Below are positions 34,601-47,929 of a stretch of 64,000 nucleotides of DNA, piece by piece. The stretch comes from Lytechinus variegatus (lineage: Eukaryota; Echinodermata; Echinoidea; Temnopleuroida; Toxopneustidae), in assembly GCF_018143015.1 (NCBI RefSeq), contig NC_054746.1, positions 37,356,830-37,420,829 on the forward strand, written 5' to 3'. Within the stretch, counting starts at the first letter, position 1; every line of letters starts with the position of its first letter. The translations under genes and the position numbers were made by a program. Under the pieces are notes generated by a model. It was not told where the DNA came from. It saw only the letters and a program-made list of their open reading frames with translations, and did no database searches.

Positions 34601-37370
34601 TTGCTTTCATAAACTTTTATATAAACATTGTAAATATAAAATTATATTTGTTATCTCTACTTTATTTTCTGAATTCTGAAATATAGAATAGAAGTGCATG
34701 AAGCTATTTTTCTATTTTTTTCATTTACAGAATAAGGTAGGTTGTATTAAAAGAGGTTGTCTTCTTTTTTTTCCTTTTAGAATCAATGTATTTTTCTGAA
34801 ATAATTGTGGCAAAAATATTCATCATGCTTTTTACTAATACAAGACTTGGGCATTACAAGTACATGTAGTTAAGTAGTGTAGTTTTCAGTACTCTTTTTT
34901 TTTCTTTTCCTACTCTAGAAACAATATTTCAAGCTAATTTGAATTCTGGTAGAAGCTATTGGAACATAAATTCCAAGATGAAATATGGTCCTCTTTTCTG
35001 AAGTTAGAATTCAGTGAGTATTACAAATTATTAATTCAGTGAATATAAGGGATGAGTAAAGGCAATGATAATGGATTAATTAACTGCATGTGAACATGCA
35101 ACTCTTGATACCATGCTTAAAAAAAAAAAGTAATCCATTGATAAAATTTGTAGTGTTTGAATATGATATCTGATTAAAAGCATGTGCATAAATATCATGT
35201 AATTCATTCACCACTAAGTAAGAGGATTCGATTACTAGCTCCTTATCTCTACATAACATTTTCTATTAATACTGTTCATTGTCAATTCATTATACACTGC
35301 ACTTGTACATTCACACTCACAGTTAGCCATTTATTGATCTCATTAAAGATTCTTTTGTCATTTTGTTGTATTTCAACTGGTATGCAGTCTTTCTAACTTG
35401 CACCAGAGAAATGTTTGTTGCTACTTTTCCAGCTTTTTCTCTTGCATGCTTGCATTTCCTTGTGAACCACTCAGTATCCTCGGTTCATATTTAAAGCAAA
35501 TTCTTGTTATCATTGTTATTTTTTTTAAACAAAAGTCACGCTCTCTTCAATACTCATCGTAGAAAACAAGCGACACATAAACACAATAACATGAACAATG
35601 ATAATAACATATTGAGTTATGTTTTCTAAACTCTGAACACATTATGGTAGTTATTGTAGAGAACAGTATGAATTTAAGATTTGAATACCCATTTGATATT
35701 CCAAAAGCTGTGGAATATCATGTTAAGGGCCCTGTAACTCAAATGTTAGCGATTAGTTGTACGCTCTATTTTCATGATTAGTTGTATATTGTAGCCATTC
35801 ATGCTATAAATGCAATCAATAAAAAGAAATGTTCTATGATGATTGGTAAGCTTTCTGTTACAGACCCCAGAGCATGTATAGTAAAAAAGTCATTTCCATT
35901 GTCTTTTTTGACTGGGCTCTGAACCATGTTCAATATGTGGTGTCTTACACTGGCTACACTCCTACTTGCTGAACTTATTCCTACAGAAATCAGAAGTATG
36001 GTCATATTTATTTGTCTTGGACATGGGATGTAGGTGTACTATCATTGTTTCCTCATGCAGTACCCTCTCACATGTTTCAATCAATTTTATATTGATTGTA
36101 AATAAATTCTAGCAAAGCAATTACTAAAATTGTCACTTAATTGAAACTATTGATTGTATCTATTTATGTTGCATGACCAAGAACTCTGTTCTTTTATTTG
36201 CAGATTAGTTCAGATAAAGTTCTTAGTTTTTAGGTTTATTAGGTATTATGTACTAAGCAACTGAAACAAAATCACTGGGACTTAATGTGTATGGTAATGT
36301 GACTGTTTTGGTTAAATTGAGATGGAAAGACTTACTTACAGTGAGAAAAGCGCTCACTGAAAAAGGATTGAAAAGTTTGTATAACATTTTCTTTCACTCG
36401 GTGTTTGAAATCAAGGCATTCTTGGTGAAGAGATACTTTTCAAAACAATTTCATGACCAAGTTTACTCCAGCTTGAGTTCTTGTTGCAAGCGCATTAATC
36501 CCCAGGGGTGTGTTTTACCTATCAAAAATTGAATATTTACATCAGTTTTGTAGACCCTTACAAAGATTGAAACCATTTTTTAGTACAATATGCTGACTTT
36601 GCAATAATAATGATGGTCAAGCTAACATATTCCAGATGGTGTTATGTCAATTTCACCATTCAAGTATGCAGGAAAATCGATTCACTATATTTACATGTGA
36701 TATAGTGAAGAAAAACAAATGTGTAGTAGTAAAGCCCAAAATAGCCTAGTTTTCAGTCCTACTTAATCACAAAATGATGTCACAGACTTCCGGCTGGGGA
36801 GGACAGCACTTAATCTTTTTTTTTAGAGGCTGATAATTGACTTTGATATTCCCAAGCAAAATTTTCAGCTTGCAAGTGGTAAAAATACTTGAACATGGCA
36901 TTGCTGTGTTTTGTAGCTTATAAGCTTTGAATTAGCATATGATTTAACAATTCGACTTTTTGCTTCAGTCAGGGTCCTTAAATGATTTCTTTAAATGAAA
37001 TATCATTAGAATATAATAAGTTTTGCCCATATTTTTTTCTTGAAACTCCATACAATGTGTACCTTCATGTAACTGTAAAAGTGTGAGGTGGTTTTACTCA
37101 CTGTAAAGTTGTGTTTATATTTTATTTTCAAATCTTTCAGACTTTAATCCTGTTTCCCTGTAATTTCAGAGAAAATTTTGTAATTTTCACATTCCCAAGA
37201 ATGTCTGGAATTATTTACAGCTATTTACTGTTACATTCATGTAAATTTCATCCTCTTTCTAGTGGGTACAATGCAGATGTATCAGGTATAGAAAAGTGTC
37301 TTAACTACATACACTCATTGATAATGTTATCAATATATTTTGTGAAATAAAAGACTTGTTATGAATTATT
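31612..37370 (+). other. Probable NEK9 3' UTR or downstream DNA
   Basis: 5.8 kb of AT-rich sequence with no supported coding exon. Several AATAAA signals occur (about 33045, 35815, 36103, 37345). The one at 37345 is followed within 40 bp by a GT/T-rich stretch (gtgtacctgagttttttttt), a plausible cleavage context. Long 3' UTRs are common in echinoderm genes, so this may be transcribed; the sequence alone cannot decide. Confidence 0.4.
34389..34504. repeat. Imperfect 116-nt hairpin with miRNA-like geometry
   Basis: The left arm (34389-34440) and the inverted right arm (34450-34504) pair over about 50 nt with scattered mismatches and single-base bulges, around a loop of about 9 nt. Paired blocks include TTAGTG, TTGATCAT, GACTTAT and TTGATTGCA. 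It could be a miRNA precursor or a small fold-back transposon. Confidence 0.55.
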
Positions 37371-37988
37371 TGTGTACCTGAGTTTTTTTTTCATTTTGTA
37401 GTTATGAGACAAATCCTCTATTTGGACTGGTCTCCAAAGTTATCAATTGCATAATGGGAGTTTTATGATGACTCATTTTCTAGAGAGTAGTCTGGATACA
37501 TTTGATTAACAGGTTGAAGATCAACACTGCAGCTTGGAATAAATTCCAATGGAAATTGTGATTGTGTAAAAAAAAAGAGAAATGTTTTGAGACAATCTAT
37601 GACAGATATGTTCTTAAGTATCATAAATGTGTGGTGTGACTAATGTGAAGATTAAAGTGGACAAATTTGTTATATAATAGGAGACTACATATGGTGTCAT
37701 TTTAAGTTGTGAACCTGTAACTGGTTGAGCAAGACTCCAGCTGAGGGTATTTGATATTGAGGGCCCTACCATTTTGCCTTTGATGATTTTATTCTGATAG
37801 GCTGCTTCCATGCAATAGCTCCATCTAATGTTGATTGAATTGGTTGGAAGCTGTAGAATGGGAGGCTTGACGAGATAAATGTAAGACAGTGAATTCATTA
37901 TCTGATTCTTATATTATGTTTGCCCATGGGCAAGGTATTTAATACAATATTCTCTAAAACAAACTAGTTAATATGACTAGATTGGTAG

Positions 37989-38096
37989 TCAGTTGGGTGC
38001 AACTAATATGACTAGTCCTATGGTGTAGTGAATGAAATGACCGGGAAATAATCAAATACAGTGTATGACTAAAATAACAGTTGCACCCAGCTGACC
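37989..38096. repeat. Short inverted repeat pair, possible MITE remnant
   Basis: gtcagttgggtgcaact at the left is inverted as agttgcacccagctgac at the right (one mismatch), about 100 bp apart, with weaker inverted similarity inside (tatgacta). Confidence 0.4.
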
Positions 38097-40200
38097 CTTT
38101 CTTTCTTTAACCTTTTTTTTCTCATCATAGTACTTTCATGTTTTCAGGTTGGTCTCAGATGTAAATAATCATATCAGAATCATCTGTAAATTCCCCAAAT
38201 CACATGTACACTAATTCAAAGGTTTTCTCCCATAGGCTCCATTCTCTGTATTTACATTGGAGGTAAGTTTTTTTTTTGTAAACGTTCTTTATAATAAAAA
38301 AAGACAATCAGATTCTTTGTGAATAACGAGGGTTATTCAATATTATGTGAGACGATGCTCAAATACGTTAACATTTAATATTGAGCTCTATCAGGAAGTA
38401 TAAAATTTTAGTAAATTAAACTTCTGTGAATAGTGAGTGCTCAATCATTGTTCGCTTATCTATAAATAACTGCTTTACGTGGATGTTGGTTTGTTGGAAT
38501 GTTTAGTTTCGATTTCTTCTTTATTACACATCTGGTAGGTCCATGAAATTAGAATTAGCGAAAAGAATTAAAAGAAATTTAAGCTTTTCTTTTTTTCTTC
38601 CCCGGTATAACATCCCCCCATATGTTGAAAGACTATAAAATTAACGCAGCATAGGTGTATTGGAATATTAGAGGCGCGGTGCAATTGGTTCTTAGGCCAT
38701 GAATACATTCATCCAATTTAAATATTAAAATTACAGTTATAGCAAAAAATGAGTAATTCTGAATATGAAGATTCGATTAATAATATAACCCTTTGTTGTT
38801 TCATATTCGCTAAAGAAAAAAATGCAAAGTTTTTGTGAAGAGTGTTCGCTCCCCCACCCCTCTATGTCTCCATGTGTCTTTTTTTACTCTATGTGTATTT
38901 GTACCTGCATTCAACGGCTTGTCGTTGGGAGGGGTGCTTTTGGCTACTGGGAAGGGAAAAGAAAAGAAAAAGAAAAGAATGGGAAAGGAAAGAATAAGAT
39001 TTTTTGTGAATGCTATCTTAAAATCTATCAAAAAATTCATTTTAGAAAGTCCACTCGCTTAATTTGCGATCTCGCAAGCTTTCAGATAATTATGTTGCCG
39101 AATACGCCATGTTTGGGACCCCTTTTGGTGGAAAATGGTCGAATGAAAATTCTAGTTTACCGAGCGAAAAAAGCCATATAAAGAAATTCTTTATAGAACA
39201 TCATAAATGTATATCTTAATCTAACATCTACTTAAGATGAAAACACCTTTTAAAATTTATCTGAAATTAGACTTTTGAACAATTCATTTTGAATTATCAA
39301 ATACTTTTCATGTACATTTCACATGTTCACATTCCTTCTATAACTGTTGTATAACCTGGATTTTTTTAATGTATATTGACACAATCCATGGAAAATATTT
39401 GCTTAAAGATTCCCTATAAATAGAAGTTGTATTTGGTTTACGATTAAACTATTCGTCCAGCCAAATGCAGCCCATGCACTGTTGATATTTTCATCCACCC
39501 GTAGCCTGATATCCAAAACAAATGTGTATCATGTTTTCTTTTACTTTATATTATTCTAACGATTAGCCTGATTTATATTCCTGAAGTATGTAATTGGATT
39601 CTTATTACCCTCCATAAAAAGATGTGGTCATTCAGGCAAAACACTTCACGGTTAGAATAATTTCTATCTGCAGATTTTGTGACCTGTTTCTGTTTATAGT
39701 TCAGTATACATGTATGTAGGTCAGTGTAATGTAAATGGGCTTAACCCTGCCTTTATTACCACGTCTATATAGCCACGAGGGATATGATTATTTTGCCCTC
39801 GTTGGCCATTGTCGTATGCATCAACGGATTGGACGTTCAGTCATCCGTGATCATCGACGGCAGCGTTCTACTGCAAGGTCAAAAGAAATTATTATTTTAG
39901 TTATTGAAGAGATGAAACCTAATGTGGGCCTATAGCTCAGTAATCTGTTTTAAAAGCTGAAATGTAATGGCATTTTGTCTGCAACATCTTTCACTTATGA
40001 CAACTTTTAAAATGCATTCACTTTTTTTAGTATTGGGTCACCTCTGATAATTATTTGTCATTCTGCTGGTTGGTACATCATTTTTCTTACACGAAAAACC
40101 CAAATGCACACTTAGCATACACATACTAGTATACTGAACATGCACCTACTCACACACACACACCCCGGACACACTCCTACCCCATACCTCAGAAAGTCTT
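38097..40200. other. Intergenic DNA with no recognised gene
   Basis: Holds a purine-rich patch near 38950-39000 and a 66-codon frame at 39735-39935 (with GRSVIRDHRRQRST). That frame has no recognisable homology and is not flanked by clear splice sites on both sides. Confidence 0.4.
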
Positions 40201-40690
40201 ATCTATCACACCAGCCCTAAACCCACATATTTCTATTCTCACACGTACACACCCGGACCCCCCACACACGCCACATACACATCTCTATACCGGCAGACAC
40301 AAAAACACGTCCAAAACCCACTTATCTATATTCTAACACACATACACCCACCCACACTCTCGAAACACGCACACACACATTTTTATTCTCACACGTACAT
40401 ACTCGTAACCCCACACTCCCACACACGCCACATACACATCTTTATTCAGGCAGACACAAAAACACGTCCAAAACCCACTTATCTCTATTCTAACACACAT
40501 ACACCCACACACACGCTCTAAACACACACATATCTCTGTCCTCACACGTACATACCCGTATACACACTCACGAACGTCACATATTTACACATCTCCATTC
40601 TGACAGACACAAACACACATCCAAAACCCACAAATCTCCACACACACCTTCACACTCCAAACACATATCTCCTTTCTCACAGACACACAC
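40201..40690. repeat. CA-rich minisatellite, about 150-bp period, three units
   Basis: The marker tctcacacgtac recurs about every 150 bp (about 40236, 40386, 40539). In between come CAGACACAAAAACACGTCCA and aacccacttatct, the last unit being more diverged. Interspersed (CA)n runs fill the rest. The Cys-rich minus-strand frame here is a by-product. Confidence 0.8.
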
Positions 40691-43600
40691 GCCCATTCAC
40701 ACGCACCAACTCGCACATCTCCATTTACATTTTCTCCCGGCTCTCTCCATCCCTTCTATCCTTGACTTTCCTTTTCTCGGTCAATCATTTTACTTGATCA
40801 GATTTACCTTTACCCTACATCCAGTCCTAGTAGTCAAACTTTTGTTTCCATTTCTAAATACCTTAAGATTTCAAGACCATCATTTTATTTTACTCAACAA
40901 TAGGGAAAATGGCATTATTTCATTTCGGGCTTTTTCCCTCATTTTTTCTTTCTTCTTTAACCAATTCGCTGTTTCAAAAAGTCCTTGATCCATTTATCAG
41001 AGTTAACGTGTGATTGCATGTCATTACATTGTTATATCTTAACACAAACTCCCTTTTTTGCAGATGACTGGCTCATGGTGAAATAATCTAATAACTTACG
41101 TATATATTACTTCTTCATGACTTACAATCAAAACAATATTCGAAAATTGCAATCGCAATGTATGTCTTAATGGTATGAATATGATGTCATATCTAAGAAA
41201 ACCTGATCATAAATTCGCGATATAGACTATGCGTTAACACAACCACTTCAATCGCCGTTGCCTCTCCATCTTAAAAGAGGAAGGAAGTTATCTCGAAAGA
41301 AAGAAAAAAAAAGTCACGTCACTCTCTTGCTCCAATAACTGCCATTAAGTTGATTTAAACCTACTTTGATGCCGTTTCCATGGTGACCAAAATAAAGGCT
41401 CTTCCTTGTTGGTTATTGCTTTTTTCCATGTCCACAAATGCATATTATTCATTTGAGAAAATATAATCTCATTAAGAATTGCCATATAGAAAGAATGGCT
41501 CTGTCAATTATTATCGGGAAAGTAGGTTTTACAAGCGTGACCCAGCTTTTTCCTCGTACTTGGCCTCATAATTATGATTATTAAGGATGGATTCAAAACT
41601 GCGTTTGTCAATCATATTTACAAGACCAAGATTAAATAATACCAAGACCTAGTACATTCAATGCTCCAGTCTATAATAAATGTTATACTTTGAAATCTTT
41701 AAGACCTTACATCCCTTTCCTTGATATTCTATGGTAATGGATTCCCTTTGCTTGTCTTGCTTTTTATGTATTCATATCACCTGTCTTGAAAGTGGCACAT
41801 ATTTAGATCTATATATATTTTTAAAGCTTTTGTTCTTTTGTTGTTTCTTATTCAACGCGATGATATGAGAAAGGGGTTTTGCACTTACTGATCCTGCTCT
41901 TAGCTTGTAAGAAATTGCACTTCCGTTGATACACTGATATGAAGAACACACAAGGACAAAATGCTTCACATTCTTAGATATCCACTGTCACGTGTCTCTT
42001 CATCTCGTCAATTCCTTGAGCTATTATTCATTAATGACAAACATTTTTCTCCTGACGTATTTTCATTCTCAATTTTCTGATGATTTATTTTTTATTCAAC
42101 AATGTATTTCCTTGAAATGTTCATTAATTATCGAGGTATAGCCGAGTTCATTTCCTGTGACGTACGGAATATTCAGGGACACAGAGTTGATGAAGGTACA
42201 TGACTGTATTTCAACGTTTAGAAAACAACTGATAAACTAGTCTGAGAATTGTAACATTCTACGATTATTTTCATACCAATATTCTTTCCATTAGCATGAT
42301 AAAATCGCACTTTTTTAAAACAGATTGTGAATGTCCTAGTCATGGTGATGAAAGATCTTTTATTTTTAAGATTCCAATGATAAAATGTAAATTAAATCTG
42401 AGAGCGCCTATTTATAAGCAGTGAATATTTGTATGATTATAAATCAATGATGATGTAGATCAACATGCTTCATTCCTAGAAATCTGCACATCTCTCATGA
42501 CGTCCGTAAATCTTTCATGTTCATCCGTTATCTTTTCGTCTAGTGCTGTTCCCCCTTGACCCACTTGCCTGGGAATGTGGAACCCCTCCCACTAATTCTC
42601 CTCCATACCCTTAGGAAGGAATCTTCCTGGCTCATGCCTGCTTCAAAGTGTGAAAATAGGTCGACCGTGATTTCATCTCGACGGGAAAGACATATTTCTT
42701 GAAGACCAGCTTCCGCACTCTTGCTATTCCTTCGTTGCTCAGGGCCTATTTTCCTGCTGTCTTAATTTTTCCGTCGTGCACTGGCGTAATTTCTGCTTCT
42801 TTTACCGATTTTGTAAGGGGGGGGGGGTGAAGGGAGAGGCGTATATGGGGGAAAACAGTTCTAAAATACTTTTGAACCTTCTTTCCGCACGCTTTGCTCA
42901 TTATGCACTGAAAATGGTATCAGGAGGATAAAAATATTAGTATAACGTAAATAGCAAATAATTAAAGAGTTGGAATGATAGATAGGGGAAGGGATTGAGG
43001 GAGATGAAAAAGGGGGACAAAGAGAAAGAGAGAGGGGGAGAGAGAGAGAGAGGGGGGGGGGTGATTAGGTGCGATAGACGAGAGGGAGGGAGTTGTGTTT
43101 TTAGAAGTAATGGATAAGATGGATGGTGGTTACTGTATGGAATATTGTCAGCTGACCGGAAAATGAAAGAGTACGCCCAAGCCTTTCACCGATAAAATGT
43201 GTTATTCAAGATTTATTCTCCACTCTGATGAAAGAGGAATAATAGTGAAATCAGGACAACCTGAATATAAATTAGACCAATGGTTTCGAAGAGTTTTTTT
43301 TTTCAATAGAAAGGTGTAACAAAGGAGATTAAATATAGCTAGTTTATATGGATGTGGAAAGTACATAGTATAGAGTAAAGACTGGGGATTCAGGTTGAGA
43401 GAAGAAAAGGCGTTATTATACAGGTGAATATTTTTTTTACAAATTGACTTGATGAAGTGGAGGTGTTCTACATGGAAAAAATAATATTGAGGCCAATTTC
43501 GATAAAGTGTTTTAGAGGGAAAAGTTCACCCTACACGTTGATTTTAATCAATGCAGAAAAATTAGAGAAACGTAAAATATTTAATGAAAACTAAAAGAAC

Positions 43601-43900
43601 AGTTATGTGTTAAAAATGTATTGTCTAATGTCATCATGCGAGCAGCCGCCCTATTATGTCATAGGATTTCAATACTTTTGAAGTTTGATATGGCTCCTCG
43701 GGATGGAACACATGACCTTCCTGTTTATGAAGCCTCCTTCCACAGAGGTTCTGTGCAAAATAACAGGTTCTGTGCAAAATGCTCCATAGAAAGAAAAAGA
43801 AAAAAAAGAAAAGAGAGATTCATTATTGGTATACATAAGCGAAGCCATGGTGTCTCGAAAGGTAATACAAAGCTCTAGTTTTTCGGATTCTGTAATTTCC
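40691..43900. other. Intergenic DNA with simple-sequence patches
   Basis: No gene supported. A G10 run sits near 42818-42827 and a (GA)n block with a G10 run near 43017-43061. Confidence 0.4.
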
Positions 43901-43924
43901 CTTTTTTTCCATTTTTCTTTAGCA

Positions 43925-44070
43925 AGAATTCCATCCATATTATGCTGCACTCAACCCAGGTGAGGTAAATGGGAACATGGCAAGAGTTTATTACTTGAAA
44001 CCCTGAAAGCATTACAGCGGCTTTGGTGTAAAGCCAGTGTAATTATGCTACATTATTTCTAAAATGATTT
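43925..44070 (+). mobile_element. tRNA-derived SINE, copy 2 (tail only)
   Basis: CTGCACTCAACCCAGGTGAG with flanking bases matches the tails at 23085 and 53560. It continues into cagcggctttggtgtaaagc, which I recall as part of the same sea-urchin SINE. The tRNA-like head is missing or unrecognisable. Confidence 0.6.
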
Positions 44071-44154
44071 CTGTAAAAATAATTGTAATAGGTATATCCT
44101 TTTCCTTCCAGTACTTAAAAAAATCCTAAAGGTGGACGCCCCTGCCTTTTGAAA

Positions 44155-44405
44155 ATCCATAATTTATTGTTCGAAATAGACATGAAATGAAATACTCCGA
44201 AAATTTGCTTTGCCCAATTGATCCTGGGCCCGGCAGCCACTGTGCAGCGCCAGATCGACGAGGCTCTATCCCTTTAATCGTTGAACGCCAAACAGGGTAG
44301 CAGCAACTCCCATCTTTTAACGTCTTTTGGTCTGACGCGGCCGGGGTTTGAACCCCCGACCTCCCGGTTGTGAGACGGACGCTCTACCAACTGAGCCAAC
44401 ACACC
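44155..44405 (-). mobile_element. tRNA-derived SINE, second family
   Basis: The minus strand has an A box (TGGCTCAGTTGG, 44398-44387) and a B box (GGTTCAAACCC, 44354-44344) in a tRNA-shaped head. The anticodon stem is imperfect (a T-C mismatch next to the loop). The head runs straight into a non-tRNA body through GCTGCTACCCTGTTTGGCG and CTGGCGCTGCACAGTGGCTG. That body makes it a SINE, not a tRNA gene. Confidence 0.7.
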
Positions 44406-46420
44406 GGTTTTGCGAAGGATTTATATACATGATAATATTGTGTTAATATCTTTTATTTTAACTGACGTGCAATAGATTACATATTTCATAGGTATTTATT
44501 TCAACAATATCAATAATGATCAATGTGCACAGGACTGTGATTGTTTGTGAGTAACCTAATATTTTCATTATTTTGTTTGTGGCACTTCACTGTAGTGTAG
44601 TGAGTGATGACATCCAATATGATAGCAGAAGTGGGTCAATTGTTATAGGAGTATGGTGAGAATCTTCATCCCTTGTTGGGCATGCCTGGAAAGAGATCTA
44701 CCTCATTAAAGAACGATCCAAAAACGTAAATCATCGCTCAACACTTGATGATAGTGGCCTAGCTGCCGTAATGAAATCATTATATGGCACGGATTGCCAA
44801 TCATAAGCTGGGTATTTTTGTCGACTATCCTACTCGGCATTCGAAATGATGAAGATTTAATGCCCCTATCTGATATTGTTCCATTTGACTTATAGTTTCT
44901 CTCAGGAAATTGAATAGCAAGGAAACCAAAGGCTTTCGTCGGCATTGTTGGAAAGTAATCAATTAGGTTTTAATATATAACTGTGTTGCATCAAGTAGGC
45001 CTATGCAGGTGTATCTATCTGTTTTGCATTTCCTACAATTTGAAAATGCATGCTCAAGTACATGATTTTAGTTTACTCGTGTGTTTCGTAAATAGAATAA
45101 GGTGATTCCCTTGATTAAACGATACGTCATTTGTAATTATTACCAATAACATTGTCATAGTTCTTAAAACAATATTCTGGCTTCTTTAAAAGAAGAATTG
45201 ACATGTTAATGAAGACCTCGTAGCTGTGATATAAAAAAAATCGACTTATGGTTTGGTTGATTGTATAGGCCATCATTCACAGAGGCATATTATTTTTTCA
45301 AGATGAAAAAAAGGCATCGCAATTAAGAATTAGTTGATTTTTTTGGCAATCAATATTCCTGCTGTTTTATTGGCAGCATGGATTTATTTGATATGTCATT
45401 GTTTTTTTTAATATTGTTACCTAGTTAGTTGGTTTGTAATTGCCATTAGAAGATGATTGACGTCAAGTCACAGGTGTTCCACATTGCATCTTGGCATGAT
45501 GGCTACACGCGCTCAGCAGTCTACGCAGCAGGAATACATTGCATGTCAAAATGTTATCATCTTTTGATGTGAAGTAAAGACTGGGTCTTTTCTCCTTGTC
45601 TCCCTCTATCCATATCCCTTTGTCTGTCTCTTCATTTGCTTTCTTTCATTTTGTCTCTTTGTCTATGCCTCTATCTCTCTCGCTCTCTCCTCTTCTCTCT
45701 CATGCACGCACACTTACACGCATCCGGGACACGCATCATGTGCAGCGGGGAGGGATGAGGGTGTGTGTATGTGTGTGTGGGGGGGGGGGGAGGGGTGGGA
45801 TATATGAATGGATATAGCAGTTACCCCATGAATTTTGGTATGGAATTTACACGAAAAGTCTGTCCAAAGTATTATGATCTAAAAACCAACCGGGGTAAAA
45901 TAACATGCGTGATCATTTCGGTCTCTTCAGTCCATCACTTGCATTAAGTTCTTGATATTCGATAGAGAGGTTCTCTTGTTTACCATGACATTATAAATTA
46001 ATTGAAATATTTAGAATTCCGTCTTATTCAATAAAAAGGACAGTGTGTAAAATCATTGATTTCCTCGATAAAAATCACTTTGTGTTTAGTACTGATTCTT
46101 GAAAAATGTAAATCTTGACCAGGGCCCTTTGAACGACACAACAAAAAGTTAATTTTGGTCACGAGTAATTTGAATTTGACAAGCCCCCCCCCCCAAAAAA
46201 AAGGAGGGGTTTTTACTATAAAACATGAAATTTATTTTGGTAACTAGAAATTTTGTAAGCAAAACAAGAATATACCTACCAAAATAATATCCAGGGGGTG
46301 CTGCGTACAGTGAATAATACACGCAGCACCTTCCAGGTTTATAATGGGTGTGCTGAAGCACCCCCTGCACCCCCACTTCCCAAAGCCATGATCTCGACAG
46401 TGCTACAACTTTCTCGTTCA
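44406..46420. other. Intergenic DNA
   Basis: No gene supported. Contains a TC-rich stretch (45594-45700), a GT/G12 block (45760-45795) and a C-run/poly-A junction near 46182-46203. Confidence 0.4.
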
Positions 46421-46993
46421 AGGCCAGGTCCCACTACCCGACGGGGGAAAAATGTATTCTTAAAGGACACAGCGGACGAGCAAAATTTCCATCCGTTTTC
46501 ATCCGCTCCAGAAATGTGCATATGCGAAAACATAACGGAAAATAACGGACGTGGGTCGTATGTAACGCGGATGTTAAACGGTTGTTCATCGAAGACCTTG
46601 CGGATGAAAACGGATGGAAGTGGATGACAGCTCCGAAAGGGTTACCAGAGGATGCAGACAGGATACAGCGGACGTTTCACGGATGAAACGGACATAGAAC
46701 GTTTTTTGTTCGTATATGTCACATACTGTATATACATCGTACACGGCGGAAATGTCATCCGTTCTGAAAGTTGTTGTGCAGCTCAAAACTTTTTGAAATC
46801 ACAGTGGACGGATGCTCGAAGGATAGAGCGTGTGAAACACGTATGCAATGCAATGGGTACACAACTGATGCAAAGCGTATTCCGACGGATGGAAAGATTT
46901 TTTCCGTTTAACATCCGCAAGCGAGAGGTAAATGCCTTGATATCCGATTCTGATAGGGTTTGGAATCACATTTGGGGTGGACTTGGCCTTTAT
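46421..46993. repeat. Element rich in CGGATG/CCGTTT words with short inverted ends
   Basis: The left edge aaggccaggtcccac and the inverted right edge aaggccaagtccacc are similar. Between them the short words CGGATG, CGGACG and CCGTTTTCATCCG recur many times on both strands, against an otherwise AT-rich background. A 194-codon frame begins inside (46652) and runs on into the next element; it has no recognisable domain. Confidence 0.55.
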
Positions 46994-46994
46994 A

Positions 46995-47929
46995 CAGTGC
47001 GTATCCAAAAAGTTTACACTTTGAAAAAGACCTGGGAATTAAAAATATACATTATGTGGGTATTTTTTTCACATATAATCTTGGGTTTGGGTCTCATCTA
47101 TCCAATGTCCATTTTTGTAAAGCTCGCAGAAATCTGTTTGCGCGGAAATGCTAGTTTTCACGCTGTGTCAAGGGGAAAGGGCGAAATCAAACTTACCCTA
47201 CAAAACATTTCTCATATATTTCCCTTGCACTTTTAGTCAATTGAAATAAAACGGATACATTCAAGCATTTTGTAACAATTTTGCCATCCAAATTGAAACT
47301 TCAACACTTAGTAAGCACAACCTTTACCCTTTTTGTGCCAGCTGGATCTAAGGACATCTGAACAAAATCTTATATCAGACATCTTCAACATTTTTTCACT
47401 AAGTTTTTATCATTTAAAGTGGGTTTACATTTCATTTTTCATTTAATACCTGTTTTTCCACACTTTTCCCAAACTTGTTAATGATTAACAAAATGAAAAT
47501 CAAGCCTAAGCCATTTCATGTAAATCACAGCTCAGTGTAAAGCAAATATCGTCACGATGGCCTCGGTGTGTGGGGGAGTGGGATGGGGCGCAATGCACTC
47601 TTCGAAGTGTTTTTGGCAAGGAAAAAAGTTTAAAAGGGTAAAAGATATCTTCAAATCAATTTTAATAGCTAAATTCCACGTGTTATTCATGATGAAGGTC
47701 TACTTTTATTCGCATAACTATTTCAAAGTTCTGCGCAAATCATTTTTCACTAACTTATCAAAAGTAAGTGGTACTCACTCAAGCGGAAACATTTTTCGAC
47801 AATTAAATCGTCATTTGCTTAAATGGATCTGTACCAATGTTAAAATGTGGAAAAATTTTCAGGATATTACAAATATATAATGTTACAGGATTTTTTTACA
47901 GGATTGTAAACTTTTTTTGATACGCACTG
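46995..47929 (+). mobile_element. Tc1/mariner-like non-autonomous element, copy 3 (935 bp)
   Basis: Ends CAGTGCGTATCCAAAAAGTT and inverted TTTTTTTGATACGCACTG, TA at 46993-46994 and 47930-47931. It abuts the right edge of the CGGATG-rich element, and carries a short duplication (ttacagga) near its 3' end. Confidence 0.88.

Noticed and set aside
36778..36845. Frame with MSQTSGWGG as a possible LC8-binding NEK9 tail
   Set aside because: There is no acceptor AG between the upstream in-frame stop and the SQT codons.
38235..38261. 27-nt micro-exon candidate (cccatag|...|gtaagt) downstream of NEK9
   Set aside because: It has good splice signals and is in phase, but encodes APFSVFTLE, which resembles nothing in the NEK9 tail; chance is likely.
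39735..39935. 66-codon frame with GRSVIRDHRRQRST, slightly higher GC than its surroundings
   Set aside because: No recognisable family and no convincing splice sites on both sides; left unannotated as a gene.
40333..40545. Cys/Val-rich minus frame resembling a cysteine-rich peptide
   Set aside because: Pure by-product of the CA/GT repeat units; repeats every 150 bp with them.
40201..40690. CRISPR-like array (regular repeats and spacers)
   Set aside because: The repeats are CA-rich tandem units with no distinct spacers, in an animal genome.
44330..44405. Genuine tRNA-Val(CAC) gene
   Set aside because: The anticodon stem has a T-C mismatch beside the loop, there is no T-run after the 3' end, and the sequence continues directly into a long SINE body.
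46652..47236. 194-codon frame
   Set aside because: It starts in the CGGATG-rich repeat and runs through the terminal repeat of element copy 3, so it crosses two unrelated mobile sequences.
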